A DNA stretch of 64,000 nucleotides from Diplosphaera chodatii (GCA_032358165.1 JAALGY010000059.1:1240001-1304000), one strand, 5' to 3'; shown: positions 24,220 through 37,592, counted from the first letter of the stretch. The notes: generated by a model not told the origin, from the sequence alone. Numbers and translations are program-made.

Positions 24220-25448
24220 ACTTTTGGATGCCAATCAGCCTGCTAGTCGCTGACATTGCGGGCAGTGCTGGCGCGGGGCACCGGCTGCTGGGATGGCGAT
24301 GCGGTGTGCAGCAAGCTTTGACAGAATAGCACTGCTGCCTTGCGGAGCTTCTGGCAGACTTGACCGTGCCTGGCTGCACAGCATGTTGAGGGGACTGGAC
24401 TGGGCGTTGAGGATTGTATTGGCGGGATACAGTTTGTTGGCAAGCTACCACTCATCTGAACTGTACCTGAAAGCGAGACAATCTGATATGAACTTTCATC
24501 TGTGAACTCTCATGACATGTCGAACCACTACTCGCTGTGTGCAGCCACAGGCTAATCAACTCCGCTGAAAGGCTGTATCAGTGCATCCAGAGCTTCCACT
24601 GCAGCGGCAATCAGGAGGAGGTCCTCCAGGGCGGCCGCTGGCCCTTCCGTGATGTCGTCAGCAGCAGGCAGATTGCGACCGTGCAAATACTGCCGTCACT
24701 TCCCGATGCACGCCGTGTGCCAATCGAGCACTGCAGGTGTACCGTGCAGCTGCGCACTGGTGTTGGCTATGTGCGAAATTGAAGGCTCGTGATCATTGGG
24801 GGTCTCACAGGCATTCGTGCGGTACAGACCCCGACGTAGCGTGTTTATGCAAAGTCAAGCCTCGCGCAGCCGGGGACACAGCCATATAGCAGCCGGGGGT
24901 AGTGCTGGTGGCTGGGTACGGTGATATATGGCCGCGCAGCTGGTGTGGCAACGCAGGTGCGACGGTGAATAATCGCAGTGCCAAGATCTGAGGCCGTTCT
25001 GCCCGGCCCACGTTTGCATTGGGGGACTGAGCACTGCGCTCCTCCATTATTGACGCAGAAGCTTGCTGCTATGCTCAGCGCAGCCATCGTACCTCAAGCT
25101 TGACGATTTTTGGGTCCTGCAATCGAGCAGCCATCTGCAGCAGCAGGCAGCGTTGCAAGGGTTCAACTGTCTTGCAAACTCCTGCATCTTGCAGCTATCA
25201 TCACCCATACATCAGCGTCGAACCCTGGGCATGTGCACTGTACGACTGCTTCAGGCTCGTCTCTGTACTGAAGGCAGCCTAGAGGTCCACCTGCGCACTG
25301 ACAACATCAGAGACCTTTCCGAGTGGGGCCTTTCTGGGAGTATTGCTGCGCTTCAGATGTAGTGCGGCTGCTCAGGTGACATGGGCAGTCGAGGCATCGA
25401 GGGCGCGGCGGCGGCGGCGCTGCTGAGTGGCTTGCAGCGGGAAGCGTG
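24220..25448. other. Intergenic region between CP12 and the receptor-like kinase
   Basis: About 1.2 kb containing the CP12 3' UTR and the kinase promoter. No frame with recognisable protein motifs, no tRNA-like structure and no clear repeat was seen. Confidence 0.45.
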
Positions 25449-28400
25449 ATGCCGTGGGGCGCTGCGCGACCACAATGGCGGCAGCCGGCCGTGCTGGCGG
25501 CTGCCGTGCTGCTTATGCTGGCCCCGATGGCGGCGTCGGCAGCAGCGGGAGTCGGGGGCAGGGCTTCGGCGGATGCGGCGGCACAGGGCATCTGGACCGG
25601 GGTGCCTCGGCGGCAGCTGCTGGCATCTGGCAGCGTCGGCGCCGGCGGCATCGCAGGTGAAACCTTCGCTTCTGCGAGTGCTACTCCATGTGGTCACTGG
25701 TGTCGGATTACAGTGGCGAGGTGGGCACGCCGCAGCAATGTGCCGTGTGATGGTCTGTGCGACGCGAGCGTTCAGCTGGCGCCATGTCTGCAGGCGCTGC
25801 GGCAGCGCGGCACTGCTGGGCAGCAGCAGAGTGCTGGATGCTGATTTGTGGGCCTGGCTGTGGGCATAAAGCAACCCTGCTCACTGCACGTTGTGCGTCA
25901 TGTAGGCATCGTGGTGGGCATGGCGGTGCTGGCGGCGGCAATGGGCGGCCTGTGCTTCGTGCTGGGGCGCCGCTCTGCACGCACCGCGGCCCTGACCACC
26001 GCAGATGCTGCAGCGGGCGACATTGAGGTGAGGCCCTTGTGCGCGGCAGCAGAAGCCCTGGACGAGTTTGACGACTGCAGCCTGCCGGGGGAACAGCCGT
26101 GCCGGCGGTGCAGAGGGGCGCCTGGGCACAGCAGCAACGCAGCAGTCGGATCGGGAGACAGGCGGCCAGCTGGTCACAGTTCAACCCGGGCATTCCTTGA
26201 TGGCTTCTGCTGTTGCGCATACGTGCAGGTGGGGCTGCTGAGCGGCGACGCCCCCGCGAAGCCGCGGCCGGCGAGCTTCGCGGGCGTCCGGCAGCTGGTG
26301 GCCGGCGGGCGGGGCGCCGGCGACATGCAGCTGGCGGCCGCGGCGGCGGGCCGCGGCGGCCCCACCGCCAGCAGCAGCTACCACTCGCAGGTGTCCCAGC
26401 TGCTGTACGGGAACCCTCCTGTCTGCTCGCGGTGCTTCCGAGCGGCATTGGGTGCTTCGACAACACCACAGCCAGATCATAGGGCAGAGGCGTGTGAAAT
26501 GACTGTCTGGCTTTGCTGCAGTTGCTGACAAGCTGCTGCTGTTGCTTCGGGCCGTCAACAGCATCATGACCTTATAAGAATTCAGGTTGTCACCAGCAGA
26601 CCTGGGTGCCTGCCGCAGTGCTCGGCGGCCTCCAGCGGGGACGCCAGCAAGGGGCGCTGCGTCGCGTGCGACGGCCACGCGCTCAACGCCGCCGCCGCCG
26701 CCGCCGAGCCGATGAACGGGGCGCACGGCGGCGCTCTCGCGCGGCGGCGGGCCTCCTTTGCGTCTTTCGCCTACGAGACCAACCCCGAGATGCTCAACGG
26801 CCGCTTCTCCTCGCAGTCAGGTCAGTCCTGCAGGCAGCCCGACGGTGTTCAGCGGCCCGCACGCCGCCAGCTGCAATGTGCAGGCACCTTGTCACCACCC
26901 AACCTGAGCCCTCAGATCAGACTACTTTACATTGACCTTGGGATTGTAAGATGGCGGCAAGTGGTATGATGTGCACGAAGGCCGCTGCCCGGTGCTGCAA
27001 TCGTGGGCATGCGTCAACCTCTGGGGTGGCGCGTGAGCCTTCGTTGAGTCATACCTTTTGAGTCATACCTCAACAAACAGATGACTGCCATCTCACGCCC
27101 TTCTGGTGGCCGCTGACGTGGGACTGCGACGTGGCGTGCAGTGCGGGACTCGGGGCCGCACATGGCGATCATGGAGGGCATCGACCTGGAGATCCAGTCG
27201 TGGTGGGTGGACGCCTCGGAGATCGAGTTCTGCCGCCGCCCCGACGGCAGCGACTGGCTCCTGGGCGAGGGCTCCTACGGCAAGGTGCGGCGGCCGCGGC
27301 CGCCCTGTGCTCTACTTCCACACCAATGCACCTGCTGTGTTTCAGCACACCGTGTGTGGCTGCAGCTGCTCGCCGACAGCCATGTGACGGCTGCCCAGTG
27401 GCCCAGGTGTCGATCATCAGCATGCCAGCAGGTCGCACTGCAGCTGCACCGGGGCTTCAAAAGCGCACTGCCTGTCTGTCTGCAGTACAGCTCTGCTGCC
27501 TGCTGCGCTTCATGCTGACGCACTGCGGCAGTGACTCACTACACTGCATGCCGCACTGCGGCAGTAACTCACTAGGCTGCATGCCGCTGCAGGTGTACAA
27601 GGCGCTGCGCAACGGGGTGCAGGAGGTCGCGGTCAAGGTGCTGCTGTGCACCGACGAGGACCAGCTGGCAGCATTCGAGAAGGTAGCCTCCCTTTCTTTA
27701 TTTGAACACCCCTTTCAAAACCCCTTTCCAGACCAACAAACAAAACGCCCCACTTTTGCAAGCCCACAAGGAAGACGCCTGACGGTCTCAGTATGTGCTC
27801 ACGGCCACTGGCACCCTGGTTCCCACAGGAGATCGGCATCCTGAAGTCCATCAGCTACGACCGCAACATCGTGCAGTTCTACGGCGCGTGCCTCAAGTCC
27901 GCCACCAACGAGCCCATGCTGCTGCTGGAGTACTGCGAGGGCGGCGACGTCAGGTAAAGTGCTCCTGTGACGGCGCCCCGGGCTGTGCAGCCTGCATCTG
28001 CCAGTCCAGTCTGCCTGTCATTCCTGCCCATGGTCGTGTTGCTGAACTGATGCTGCAAGGCAGTCGTCGGCAGTGCTGCTTAGTTACCATCTGTGGCCAG
28101 CCGGTGTATCGAGCTGAAACGCCGATGTGGTAGCTGAGGTCTCACCCTGCCTTGTGCCCTGACACGTTGCAGGCGGGCGCTGACGGCGGACCGCGAGACG
28201 GCGGAGGCGACGCGCACGGAGCGCAAGCTGGGCTGGCATGCGGCCGGGCAGCACATCGCGCTGGACGTGGCGCGCGGCCTGCACTTCCTGCACAAGTCCG
28301 GGGTGCGCGCCAGGCCTGTAGACCGTCCGGAGCCGCGCCGCAGCCGCCCACTGCGGGGCCCACCTGGAACTGTGCTGGCCGTGACTCTGCGGCGGCAAGC

Positions 28401-31400
28401 GCTGTATTCTGTATTGCGCTCCGAGCAGCAGTGGGTGTGCCGCAGGGGTCACTGACGGCCCGAAGCCGTGCCTGTGCTGCTCTCTGACTGCCGACACCGC
28501 CAGTCTTTCCCGAAGCTGCAAGGCGCAGCCTGCATGCCATGCAAGGACGTGTCGGGCGGGGCTGAGCCAACCGTGTGTCTTCTGGCAGCAGACTGCCAAA
28601 ACCACCTGGGCACACGGTGGACGCTGGCATGGTCCCGCTGCAGGTCACGCACGGCGACATGAAGGCGCAGAACGTGCTAATCACGGGGCGGTGGGCGAAG
28701 ATCACCGACGTGGGCGTGGCGCGCGTGATGACGGCGCCCGAGGCGCTCGCGCCCGAGGTCACCCTGGGCACGTGAGCGCCCTGCTGTGAGGCCCTATCAG
28801 CTGGGGACAGGCTGGCCAGAGTCATGCTGTCCAGCGTGATGACCGTCATGTGCGGCAGGCAGCCCAGCAGCTTATGGTGCAGTGTGATGCACAGCACAGG
28901 CGGCATGGTGACAGCACCAGCTGCGTCAGCCGTGAGCAGTACCCATTGCATGGTTGCTGGTGTGCGCCCAAGGTCTTGGGCCCACAGGCTGGCGACCTTG
29001 TTGTTTCTGCTGTGTCAGGTTTGCTTATGCGGCGCCGGAGATGCTGCTGGGCGCGGACTGGGACTACAAGGCCGACATCTACAGCTTCGGTGTCGTGCTG
29101 TGGTATGCTGAACGATCTTTACCCTCTGAACCGCCTAAAAAACCTTTCGCATCCCCCACATGCTAGAGCCACTGCAACGGCACCTGCCCGCCCAGCACTT
29201 CGTCTCAGGGCAGCGCTGACGCTGCAGCAACTATGCTACAGGGAGATTTGCACAGGGCAGGCGCCAGCGCGGGGGCAGCTCAGGGCCCCAGAGGTGAGCC
29301 AAAGTCTATGCGGCCACCTCCTGTTGAGACCGCACATAGTCTTGGATGCTCCGCCACAGCACATGTCCGGACGGTGGCCACTGTCCAGCACTCGTCGATA
29401 TGGTGCTGCCAGACCTGCAGATGCCTCTGGCGAGCACTCGTGCATGCCACTGTTTAATGTCCTCAAGGAGCTGTAAATCAGCATACAAGGCGTGAAAATG
29501 AAATCAAAATCCAAATGCGCAGGTGCCGGAGGAGTGCCCGGCCTCCATCGCGGCGCTGATCAAGGAGTGCATGGCCGGGGCGCCCGAGAAGCGGCCCACC
29601 GCGAAGGACATCTTCGACCGCATGCAGGTGGGCCCCCTGCAGCAGCTCCAGCGGCCTTCCCCCCCCCAGCGGCTGCCCGTCTTACCCTGCACGCTGGAGC
29701 GGGAGCCAGATGCATGCATAGGCCCCAAGGGATCAACCGTGTGCATGCGCTCATGCTGTGCGCTGAGGCAGCGCAGAATGCCTGCAGAGTCTGAAGCAGA
29801 CTTGCTGTTCGATGCTACTTGGCAGGCGTCAATGGCACAGGTGCCAGCCTCACCCCGTCGAAAGTGCAGTTGGCGGCTGAGGAAGGTACCAATGCGCAAG
29901 TGTCCGATGCTGCAGGCCGAGGCTGTCCCAGTGCCCACGCCGCCGCCGAGCCCGCCTCCCTCCCCTTTCGAGCAGCTTGCGCGCAGCCAGGGCCCCGACA
30001 CAGCAATGGCGGTGAGCTGACTTGACGCCTGTCATGACCTCGGAGCTCGGGTTCTGCGGGGGCCTGGGATCATGCGCTGGTGCCACTTGAGCGCTTACAG
30101 TGCCCTGGTGACGCCCAGCAGGCGGTGTCGAAATGCACACCGCTGTGATGCACAGAAGCCCTACCCCTATAGGGATACCCGTGTCCTGCAACGATCAGGC
30201 CGCAATCGCCCTGCAAGCACGACGCTGTGCACAAGTGATAGTGAAGGCTGATGGGCATCAGTGTTTGGGTGCTCGTGAGTCTGCAAGGCCAGAGCAGCTG
30301 CAAAGTCCGCGGTGTGACGCTGTCCTGGTTCCGCCCTGCAGCGCAACCCGGCGGCGCCCAACATCCGGGAGATGATGCTGCGGCGGGAGCACTCCTCCCT
30401 GTCGGCCGCCTCGATGGGCTACCGCGGCGACCCCTCCCGCACCTCCTCCAACTGCGGCTCCCCAGGTGCCCCAAACCAGTGACGATGAGCACAACCTCTG
30501 CGGACCTCAGAAAGCAACCGGCTGTATCCTTGGACTGCATCGTCGTCAGGATAGACGATCACATGATGGGCTTTGATAGCTGTGCAGTACTGACGGCGTT
30601 GCCCACCAACAGGTTTGACTCAGATGCACATCCTGTTGCGCAGAGTACAACCACAGCGGGCGGCGGTCCACATCGCACTCGCCCTTCGGCCGCGGCGAGT
30701 CGGGCACCTTCTCGTCCGTGGGCAGCCCCCTGGGCAGCCGCAACACCAGCGGCCTGTCCGCGGCGGCGGGGTCCCTGGACAGCGGTGTGCCGCGCAGCGC
30801 CACGCCTTCAAAACTGCATGCTATGTGGCGCTGCAGCCTGGACTGGTTTGCCTGCCAGCATGTGGCGGCGGCGCGGTCAACCCTGCATCCTGACAACAGC
30901 AGGCGCAACCCGCAGGCCAAGACCCGGTGCATGTCGGCACGTGCTTTCGCTCAGGGCAATGTTGCAGGCTGCCTGCATATGCGTGCGCGTTGTCATGCAG
31001 CAGACGGCGGCGGCAGCGGCGGCGGCAGCAGCGGCAACAGCCGGGCGCCCAGCCCGGAGGCGGCCGCTGAGAAGGTGGCCGCGGCCTTCGCGGGCGCGGC
31101 GGCGGGGAACCTAGCGGGCCCGACGGCAGCCCGGTTCCCGCCCCCGGTGCAGCGTGCGACGTCGCCGCCGCCGGCCCGGGCCCACTCGCCGCCGCTGGAG
31201 ACGATCGCCGACGGGCCGCCGCCCCACCCCGGGGTGCCGCCGCGGCGCCCGAGCCCCACGGGCCCCCCGCCGCGGCCGCGGCCCAGCGCCCGGCGCGGCA
31301 GCGCCCCGGCGGCGCCCTGGGCCATGGCAGGTCCGCGTGCGCTGTGGCTCATTCAGCATTGTAGTTGCATCTGAGTGTTGATGAGTCGGCCGGCCTTCAT

Positions 31401-34052
31401 CCATTAAACTTTCCTGATAGCACAAGGTCTGATCAACTGATGGAATTTGCACTGAGAGCCAGCTCGACCCGGAATTGAAAAGATTGAGAATGAGAGCTGC
31501 TGGCGGTCGATGCTGTAGAAAGTGCGCACACATTCCCTGCCCTTCTGTGCACACAGGTGGTCTGAACCCCACTGTGGCAGCATTCTCAGTGGCCCGGCGC
31601 TCCGGCAGCGTGCGGTACAACCCCGACGGCACGCCTGTGCTGCTGCCGGCGGCGGGCGACGCGGCGGTGGGCGCCGCCGGGGGCGAGCTGCCACCGCCGG
31701 GCCGCCCCCGGCCGCTGCAGGGGGGCCGCGCCGGCGCCGACCGTGCAGGGGGGGCCGCCGGCGTCCGCCGTGCCAGCCAGCCGGCGCCCAGCGACCGGCC
31801 CCAGGGCTCGATCACGGCCTCAGGGCGCCGCAGCAGCCGCAGGTGGGTTTTAAAAGCACCGGTCTAAAGAGTGTGCTCTTTCACGATTGAGCCGTGACGC
31901 GTCGCGCCGGCAGACAGGATGATGGGGCGCTGTTGCTGCAAAAGCGACAACGAGCTGGCAGCACATAGCTACCAGTGCCAACATGTACAACAGTGGGCAG
32001 TCTGCAGCCGATGCGACCAAGGTCATGGTGTCTCAGGGTCAGCTGACTTGTGCTGGGCAACCGCAGCCTGGCTGCCATGTTGACAGCCGTGTGGGTCAGG
32101 CAGGAGCAGTCTGGCAGAAGGGGCTGACACATCGGCTGTGCTGCCACCCGCAGCCTGGAGACGCCCATGGCGCCCGCGCAGCTCGCCAAGCTGGACGGCC
32201 GCAAGACCGTCGCCCGCCGCAGCCTCGAGCGCGGCGCGCCAGGTGACCCTCCCGGCAGCCACCTCCCCCGCTTGCCAGCCTGCCGCAACAGCACTGGTGT
32301 CAACCTCCACAGCTGCGCTCGGCTGCGCTCAGACTCCGAGCACGCAGCACAGGCGGCAGGGTCCAGCGCCTCGGCGCTCAGAGTGCAGCATAGGTACGTT
32401 TGTGTCGCTGCTGCTAGGCGGATGCAGAGGCCACCCTGCGGCACCTTTTGCACTGCAGGGGGGCTGCGGGGCGCAATGGGGCCCGAGCCGCCCGGCCAGA
32501 AGCCGCGCTCCCGGCCGCCCAGCCGCCGCTCCAGCCGCGACACCGTGCGCAGGCTGTCCAACCTGGGTGCGGCCCCCGCTGTCCTTGAGGACGCTCTTGA
32601 GTGTGGTGTGCATCTGCGGATGTGCTTGGAGTCAGGTTGCGGCGTCTGCTCCTGCTCAGAGTTGAGGTCAGCAGCAGGGGGCGAGCAATACACGACGCTC
32701 CGCTGTCGTTGTTTCGCTGTCAGCAGCAGGGTGTTGTGCCAAGGCCCTGATGCGACCGTGCCGGACCGTTGCAGGCCCGCACCCGGGGCAGCTGCAGCCC
32801 ATCCTCAGCGGGCGGCCGTTCTCGCCGGGCGACCCCCTCGCCGGCCTGCGCATCCCGCCAGGTGCGGCCCCGTCGGCCTGGCTCTGCTCCTGGGGCCATC
32901 CTGCCGCATGACCTGCTCCTGGCTCAGCTTGCCAGCAACCACGCCATGAGAGACTGGGCGGCTGACTGGTGCTAATCAGCAAACACCTTGCGTCCCAAAC
33001 CGCAGCGATAAAGCAAGGGTGCAATTGTATGTTGATGCTCCGCCATTGTTGTCCGGTTTGCCTGGCGCACAATGACCAATGTTGTTGGCATGAGCACCCT
33101 CAGACGAGCCGGCTCAGTTGACTTGTCATGGCCCGAGAGTTGTGCGCCGTCATGACGTGCTGCGCACGGTTGCTGCAGGGAGGGAGCCGCCGCCGGGCAA
33201 CCCGTACCTGGCGCTGCTGGCGGCGGCCGACACGCTGGCGGACGCGGAGGCCGCGGCGTCTCCACCCGCCGTGGAGACGCAGTCAGCACCCGCGGCGCCC
33301 GCCGCTGCAGGGGACGTCGCCGCAGGACCGGCTGTGCAGTCGGCGGCATCCGCGCCACAGCCCTTGCCGGTGCCAGATACGCCTGCGGGTGTGCCTGCTC
33401 GAGGCTCGACAGGGCAGTCGGCAGACGCAGCAGCAGCAGCAGCAGCAGGCAGCAGCTTCGGAGCAGCAGCCGGGTCAGCGCTCGCCGCCGCAGCGGCTGC
33501 GGCTGCGGCGGCGGGCGTGGCCGCTGCGCAGTCGCTGGCCGCTGCTGAGGCCAAGCCCAGCATCAGCCGCAGCTCGGACGAGATCTGGAAGGAGGTCGGC
33601 CGGGGGCTGGATGCGCAGGATGAAGCGCAGGCTTCAGCAGCAGCGCAGCAGCAGGGGCAGCCTGCCGCCCAGCCGCACCCCCTGGACGGCGGCGGCAGCG
33701 GCGGCTCTGCGGACGGCCGCCGCAGGGACGTACGGCCGCTCTCGCCGTTCGCGAGCAACGACGAGCCGTTTGTCGCAGCTGGCGTCAAGGCACGCACTGC
33801 CCAGCACACCACGGCGCACCAGATGCAGCTGGCACTTTCTGCGCAGATTCCCAGGCACCACGACACGCTGGCCACCGCCAGCGCGCCCACGAACGGCGGC
33901 AGCCCCTACGCGGCCTTCCTGGCGCAGATGGACGCGGTGGCGTCGCGGCAGCCAGGCAGCGACAGCAGCGCTCTGAAGGCAGCATCAGCCGGGGCGCCGA
34001 CCGCACCCAGGGGGCGGAGCCAGCCGGCGGCGCAGGCCTCCCGCTTCCAGAC

Positions 34053-34088
<36 letters not shown>

Positions 34089-37000
34089 CGCACCTCAGAG
34101 CAACCCGGCAGCCGCAAACAGCGTCCAGGGCCCACAGCGGCCGCATGTGTCGGCAGCTGGCGGCAGGCCGCTGCAGCAGCAGCAGCAGCAGCAGCCTGGT
34201 GCGCGCGCGCCAGAGGCGCGGAGGCCCGCGCTGCGACGCTTTGTGTCCGACGGCGCTGCGCTGGGCAAAGCAGCCGACATCGCGGCGACGCCGGCGGGCG
34301 ACCCCTACGCGGCGTTCCACCTGGCGGCGGACGAGCTGCTGGAGGAGCAGCAGCAGCCGGCGGCCGCCATGCCCCCGCCAACTGCCAAAGTGGCCAAGCG
34401 CACCGGCCGCCTGGCGCCGGTGCCGGGGGCGCAACCGCAAAGCGCGATGGCGCCGCCAGCTGTGCCACAGACGCCCTTTGTGGCGATGCGCCAGGCGCGC
34501 GCCTCCATTGCCGTGCAGGAGCAGCTGCTGGAGCGGCGGCAGGTCCTCATGCAGGTAGAGACTTATCCCAGCATCTGAAGCCGTGCAAAGCCACTGTTAT
34601 GGGCTGGTGCATCCACAACACTGCCATCTGCTGCTATTTGCTTAGCAGCAGCAAGCAGGGCGTGCGCTTTGCTTGGACATAGCCTGTTGCTTTGTGATGT
34701 GTTGGGTGTTCACAATGCATGCGCCAATGCGCAGCAGCGGCTTGCTGGGTGATGACATGTCGGGTGTAGGTGAGGGCAGTGCTGTATGCCCAACACATGC
34801 ACATCCTTCAGAGCTGCACTTGAATGTGCCCGGAGCATTTCTGCCATTTGCACTGCCCCCTGCCGCGCTGCAGGGCAGCAACATGACATGGTCGGCGTCG
34901 GGGACCGCGCTGCGGTCCGTGTCCCGTCCGGAGATTCCCGCTGCTGAGCTGCCACTGCCCTCGGGCATCGCCGCCCGCACCATTGCCACGCTTTCGGTGG
35001 GTGCCTTGATTGTCATTGACCCTTGCACAATACTGCACATGCGGTATGCCAGTCACAACAGCTTGCAAGCCCTGCAGCAGGGAAGGCTATGCAGCTTGAC
35101 AACTGGCAGTAGAGAACGACTGTGCAACCAGTCAAACCTTGTGCCAGCCTTGCATCATTCAGCTGTTGGCAACATTTGTCACTCACCGGCGGCGCAGGCG
35201 GCTGCGGCCTCCGAGGAGGCGCTGGCGATGCAGAGCGTGCGCAGCAACACCGGCAGCACGCAGAGCAGCCGGGCAGCCAGCCTGAGCAGCGTCAGCAGCA
35301 TCGGTAGCCCCGTGGCGGGCGCCTGCAACCCGTACGCGCTGTTCGCGCTGCGGCCCGAGCCCAAAACCCTCGCCCGCTTCTCCACAGGCAAGACACCATA
35401 GACCCTTTCCTGGCCTCACCTGGCTTGCGGCGCCGTCTGGGAGCCTGCTTCATCCCGCTGTGCGCTGCGAAGTTTGCCGTCCGACGTCACGCTGGTATAC
35501 GCAGCCAGATTGCACTGTGACTTGTGCTGCTCTCGCTCCACGACGGCACACTGCAGCAAGCTCTGCTCTCGAACTGCAGGCGCCAGCGCGGTGGCGGCGG
35601 TGCGGCGGGGCAGCCAGTCCGTCTCGCACGCCAGCATTGGCTCCATCAGCGTGGGCAGCCTGCGCAGCGGCAGCGGCGGCGCCGCCGTCGGCGGCTCGCT
35701 GCCCGGCGCCGGCGCCAGCCGCGGCAGCTCGGTCGCCGGCAGCCCCCGCTGGTGGGTGTTCGTTGGGCCTGCAGCCTGGCGGCTCATTGGGCGCGTGTGT
35801 GCTGACGTGCGGGTCCTGCACCATGGCGGCCAGCGTCGCCGGGTGCCCCTGCAGCCAGCGGCAGACGGCAACGCGATACTGCCTCATGGTGTCACTGACT
35901 GTGTTTACTGGTATTGCAGGGGGGACAACCCTGACGACAACCCCTTCCTGCGGCTGTCCAACAGCCACAATGCGATCGTGGGGTCGCCCGAGCGGCCGTC
36001 CACCCTGGAGCGCCGCATGGGCTCCGGGGAGAAGACGATCGCCGGGTCGCCCGGCGTCGCGGGGCTGCGGATACCGGAGGAGGAGGAAGCTGCGGCGGTG
36101 TCCTTTGACGGGCGCCAGTCCATGGATGCCGCCGACATCTTCCGCCGGGGGCCGCCGCCTCACGGCGCCGGCAGCCGTGGCGCATCCGAGCGTCCCCAGG
36201 CTCACGGCGTTGGGGCCAGGAGCGCCGCCGCCGCAGCCAGCCCCTACTCCATGTTCGCGCCGCAGGCAGCCGGCGGCGCCAACGGCCCTTCAGCCAGGTG
36301 AGGAGTGTGACCGCCTGCGGATCCCTCTTCCGTACATTAGGCATCTCAGGCAGTGGTGGCTGTAGATGGACACTGCCAAGTACAGCCAGCAGCTGGTGTG
36401 CGGTGTCCTGCACATGCAGAGCTCTGATACGCGCCCAGTGCAGGGCCTGGCTGCTGTTCTGAAGTTAGCATATAACAGATGAAGCAGCAGTCCTGACAGC
36501 ATTGCTGTACGCCGCTGCAGCCCTGGCGCCAGCGGCCGGGAGGCCGGCTTCGAGCTGCGGCCGCGCATCAGCACCGGCGGCCGCACCTCCGAGGAGGGCA
36601 AGACCCCCAAGCTGCGCATGCAGCCGCCGGCGTCTGCACAGGCCGGCAACCCGTATGCGTTGTTCATGCAAGGCAGCGGCGGCGGCGGCGGGGCAGAGTC
36701 AATCAAGGCCAAGTCCAGCCCAAACCCTGTTTCCAGCCTCTATCAGCTGGGTGCTGTGCCTTCCAGCGGCAGCAGTGTTGCTGGCGCCACAGCAGCAAGC
36801 AGCACCCGAGCACCCTCTGCAGCCAGCCCATATGAGGCTTTTGCTGACATTGGCGGCGGCAGCGGCGGTGGCGGCAACAACCTCCGCACGCCGTCAGCAG
36901 CCAGCCCGTACGAGGCGTTTGCGCGCACCAGCGGCGGCAGCGAGAGCCTCGCACGCAGCTCCGGCCCCGACATCTACGCGATGTTCAGCCGGCCCAGCGA

Positions 37001-37592
37001 CAGCGAGGGGGCACCAGTCGCGACGGCTCCGGCTGCAGCAGCGGCGGCGGCAGCGGCGGCGGCCGCCAGTGTGGCCGGCGGAACCAGGAAGCTGGGCGTC
37101 GCGCGGGGCGACATCCGCCGCAGCAGCCTCAAGAAGCCAGGACGGGGCATGCCGATGAGCCCCTTTGCACGCGATAGCGGCGAAAAGTGGGAGCTGCCGC
37201 CGGCCGCTGCGGCCCACCCTGCAGCAGCAGAGGCGTTCCCCGCTGCCGCGTCCACATCGCCGGTGGGCGTTAGGTCGTTGGACAGTGCCATGGTCACCAG
37301 GAGCAAGGCTCAGTCAACTGCCGATGGCACAAGGGTGGCCAGCTCCCCGCCGCGCAGCCTGCGCCGGGGGCGCATCAGGTCGGGCGCCGCCGCCAAGCCC
37401 ACCGCCAAGGCCGACAGCGGCAGCGACGGCGACGGCTCGCCGCGCGCGCCCCGCAGCAGCCGGCCCTTGGCGCCGGACCCAGTGAAGCTGAAGGGCAAGG
37501 AAAGGCAGGAGGCGCTGAAGGCGGCGGAGGCGGCGGCCGAGCGGGAGCTGGCCGTGCTGATATCCGACAACTCGATGACATGGGACCTGTGA
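25449..37592 (+). CDS. Single-pass membrane receptor-like protein kinase with about 1500-residue disordered tail bearing PY-F repeats
   Basis: Twenty-five exons join with perfect phase continuity to about 2008 residues, which argues for one gene rather than two. Residues 1-30 are a signal peptide (VLAAAVLLMLAPMAASA). A very short ectodomain leads to a membrane segment (GIVVGMAVLAAAMGGLCFVL, exon 25906-26027). After a juxtamembrane region comes the kinase domain: LLGEGSYGKVYKAL, EVAVKVL, LLLEYCEGGD, THGDMKAQNVLI, KITDVGVARV, FAYAAPEMLLG, DIYSFGVVLWEICTG and EKRPTAKDIFDRM (27142-29627). HRD reads HGD and DFG reads DVG, so it is a non-RD kinase. The tail (30342-37592) is Ser/Pro/Ala/Gln-rich and has nine copies of a (N/S/D)PYxxF-type motif. 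It ends in a Lys/Glu/Ala helix (KGKERQEALKAAEAAAEREL). The intron at 35388-35579 uses a GC donor. Substrate and ligand are unknown. Confidence 0.85.
27519..27584 (+). repeat. Two tandem copies of a 33-base unit in a kinase intron
   Basis: Two copies of a 33-base unit beginning cgcactgcggcagt and ending gctgcatgc or ctgcatgc are adjacent just before the acceptor of the exon starting at 27593. They differ at three positions. Confidence 0.8.
34052..34087 (+). repeat. CAG microsatellite encoding a polyglutamine run
   Basis: About twelve consecutive CAG triplets in the large tail exon (33179-34554) of the kinase gene encode a Gln run. A second, shorter CAG run is at about 34174-34194 in the same frame. 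It is a likely site of length polymorphism. Confidence 0.9.

Noticed and set aside
33128..33976. Arg/Gln-rich plus-strand and Ala-rich minus-strand frames in the kinase tail exon
   Set aside because: CAG and GCC repeats open several frames at once; only the frame with the PY-F motifs and polyglutamine joins its neighbours in phase.
30342..37592. Splitting the receptor-like kinase into a kinase gene and a second gene encoding the disordered tail
   Set aside because: All exons from 25449 to 37592 join with matching phase (total length divisible by three), and no intervening stop is unavoidable, so one gene is simpler.
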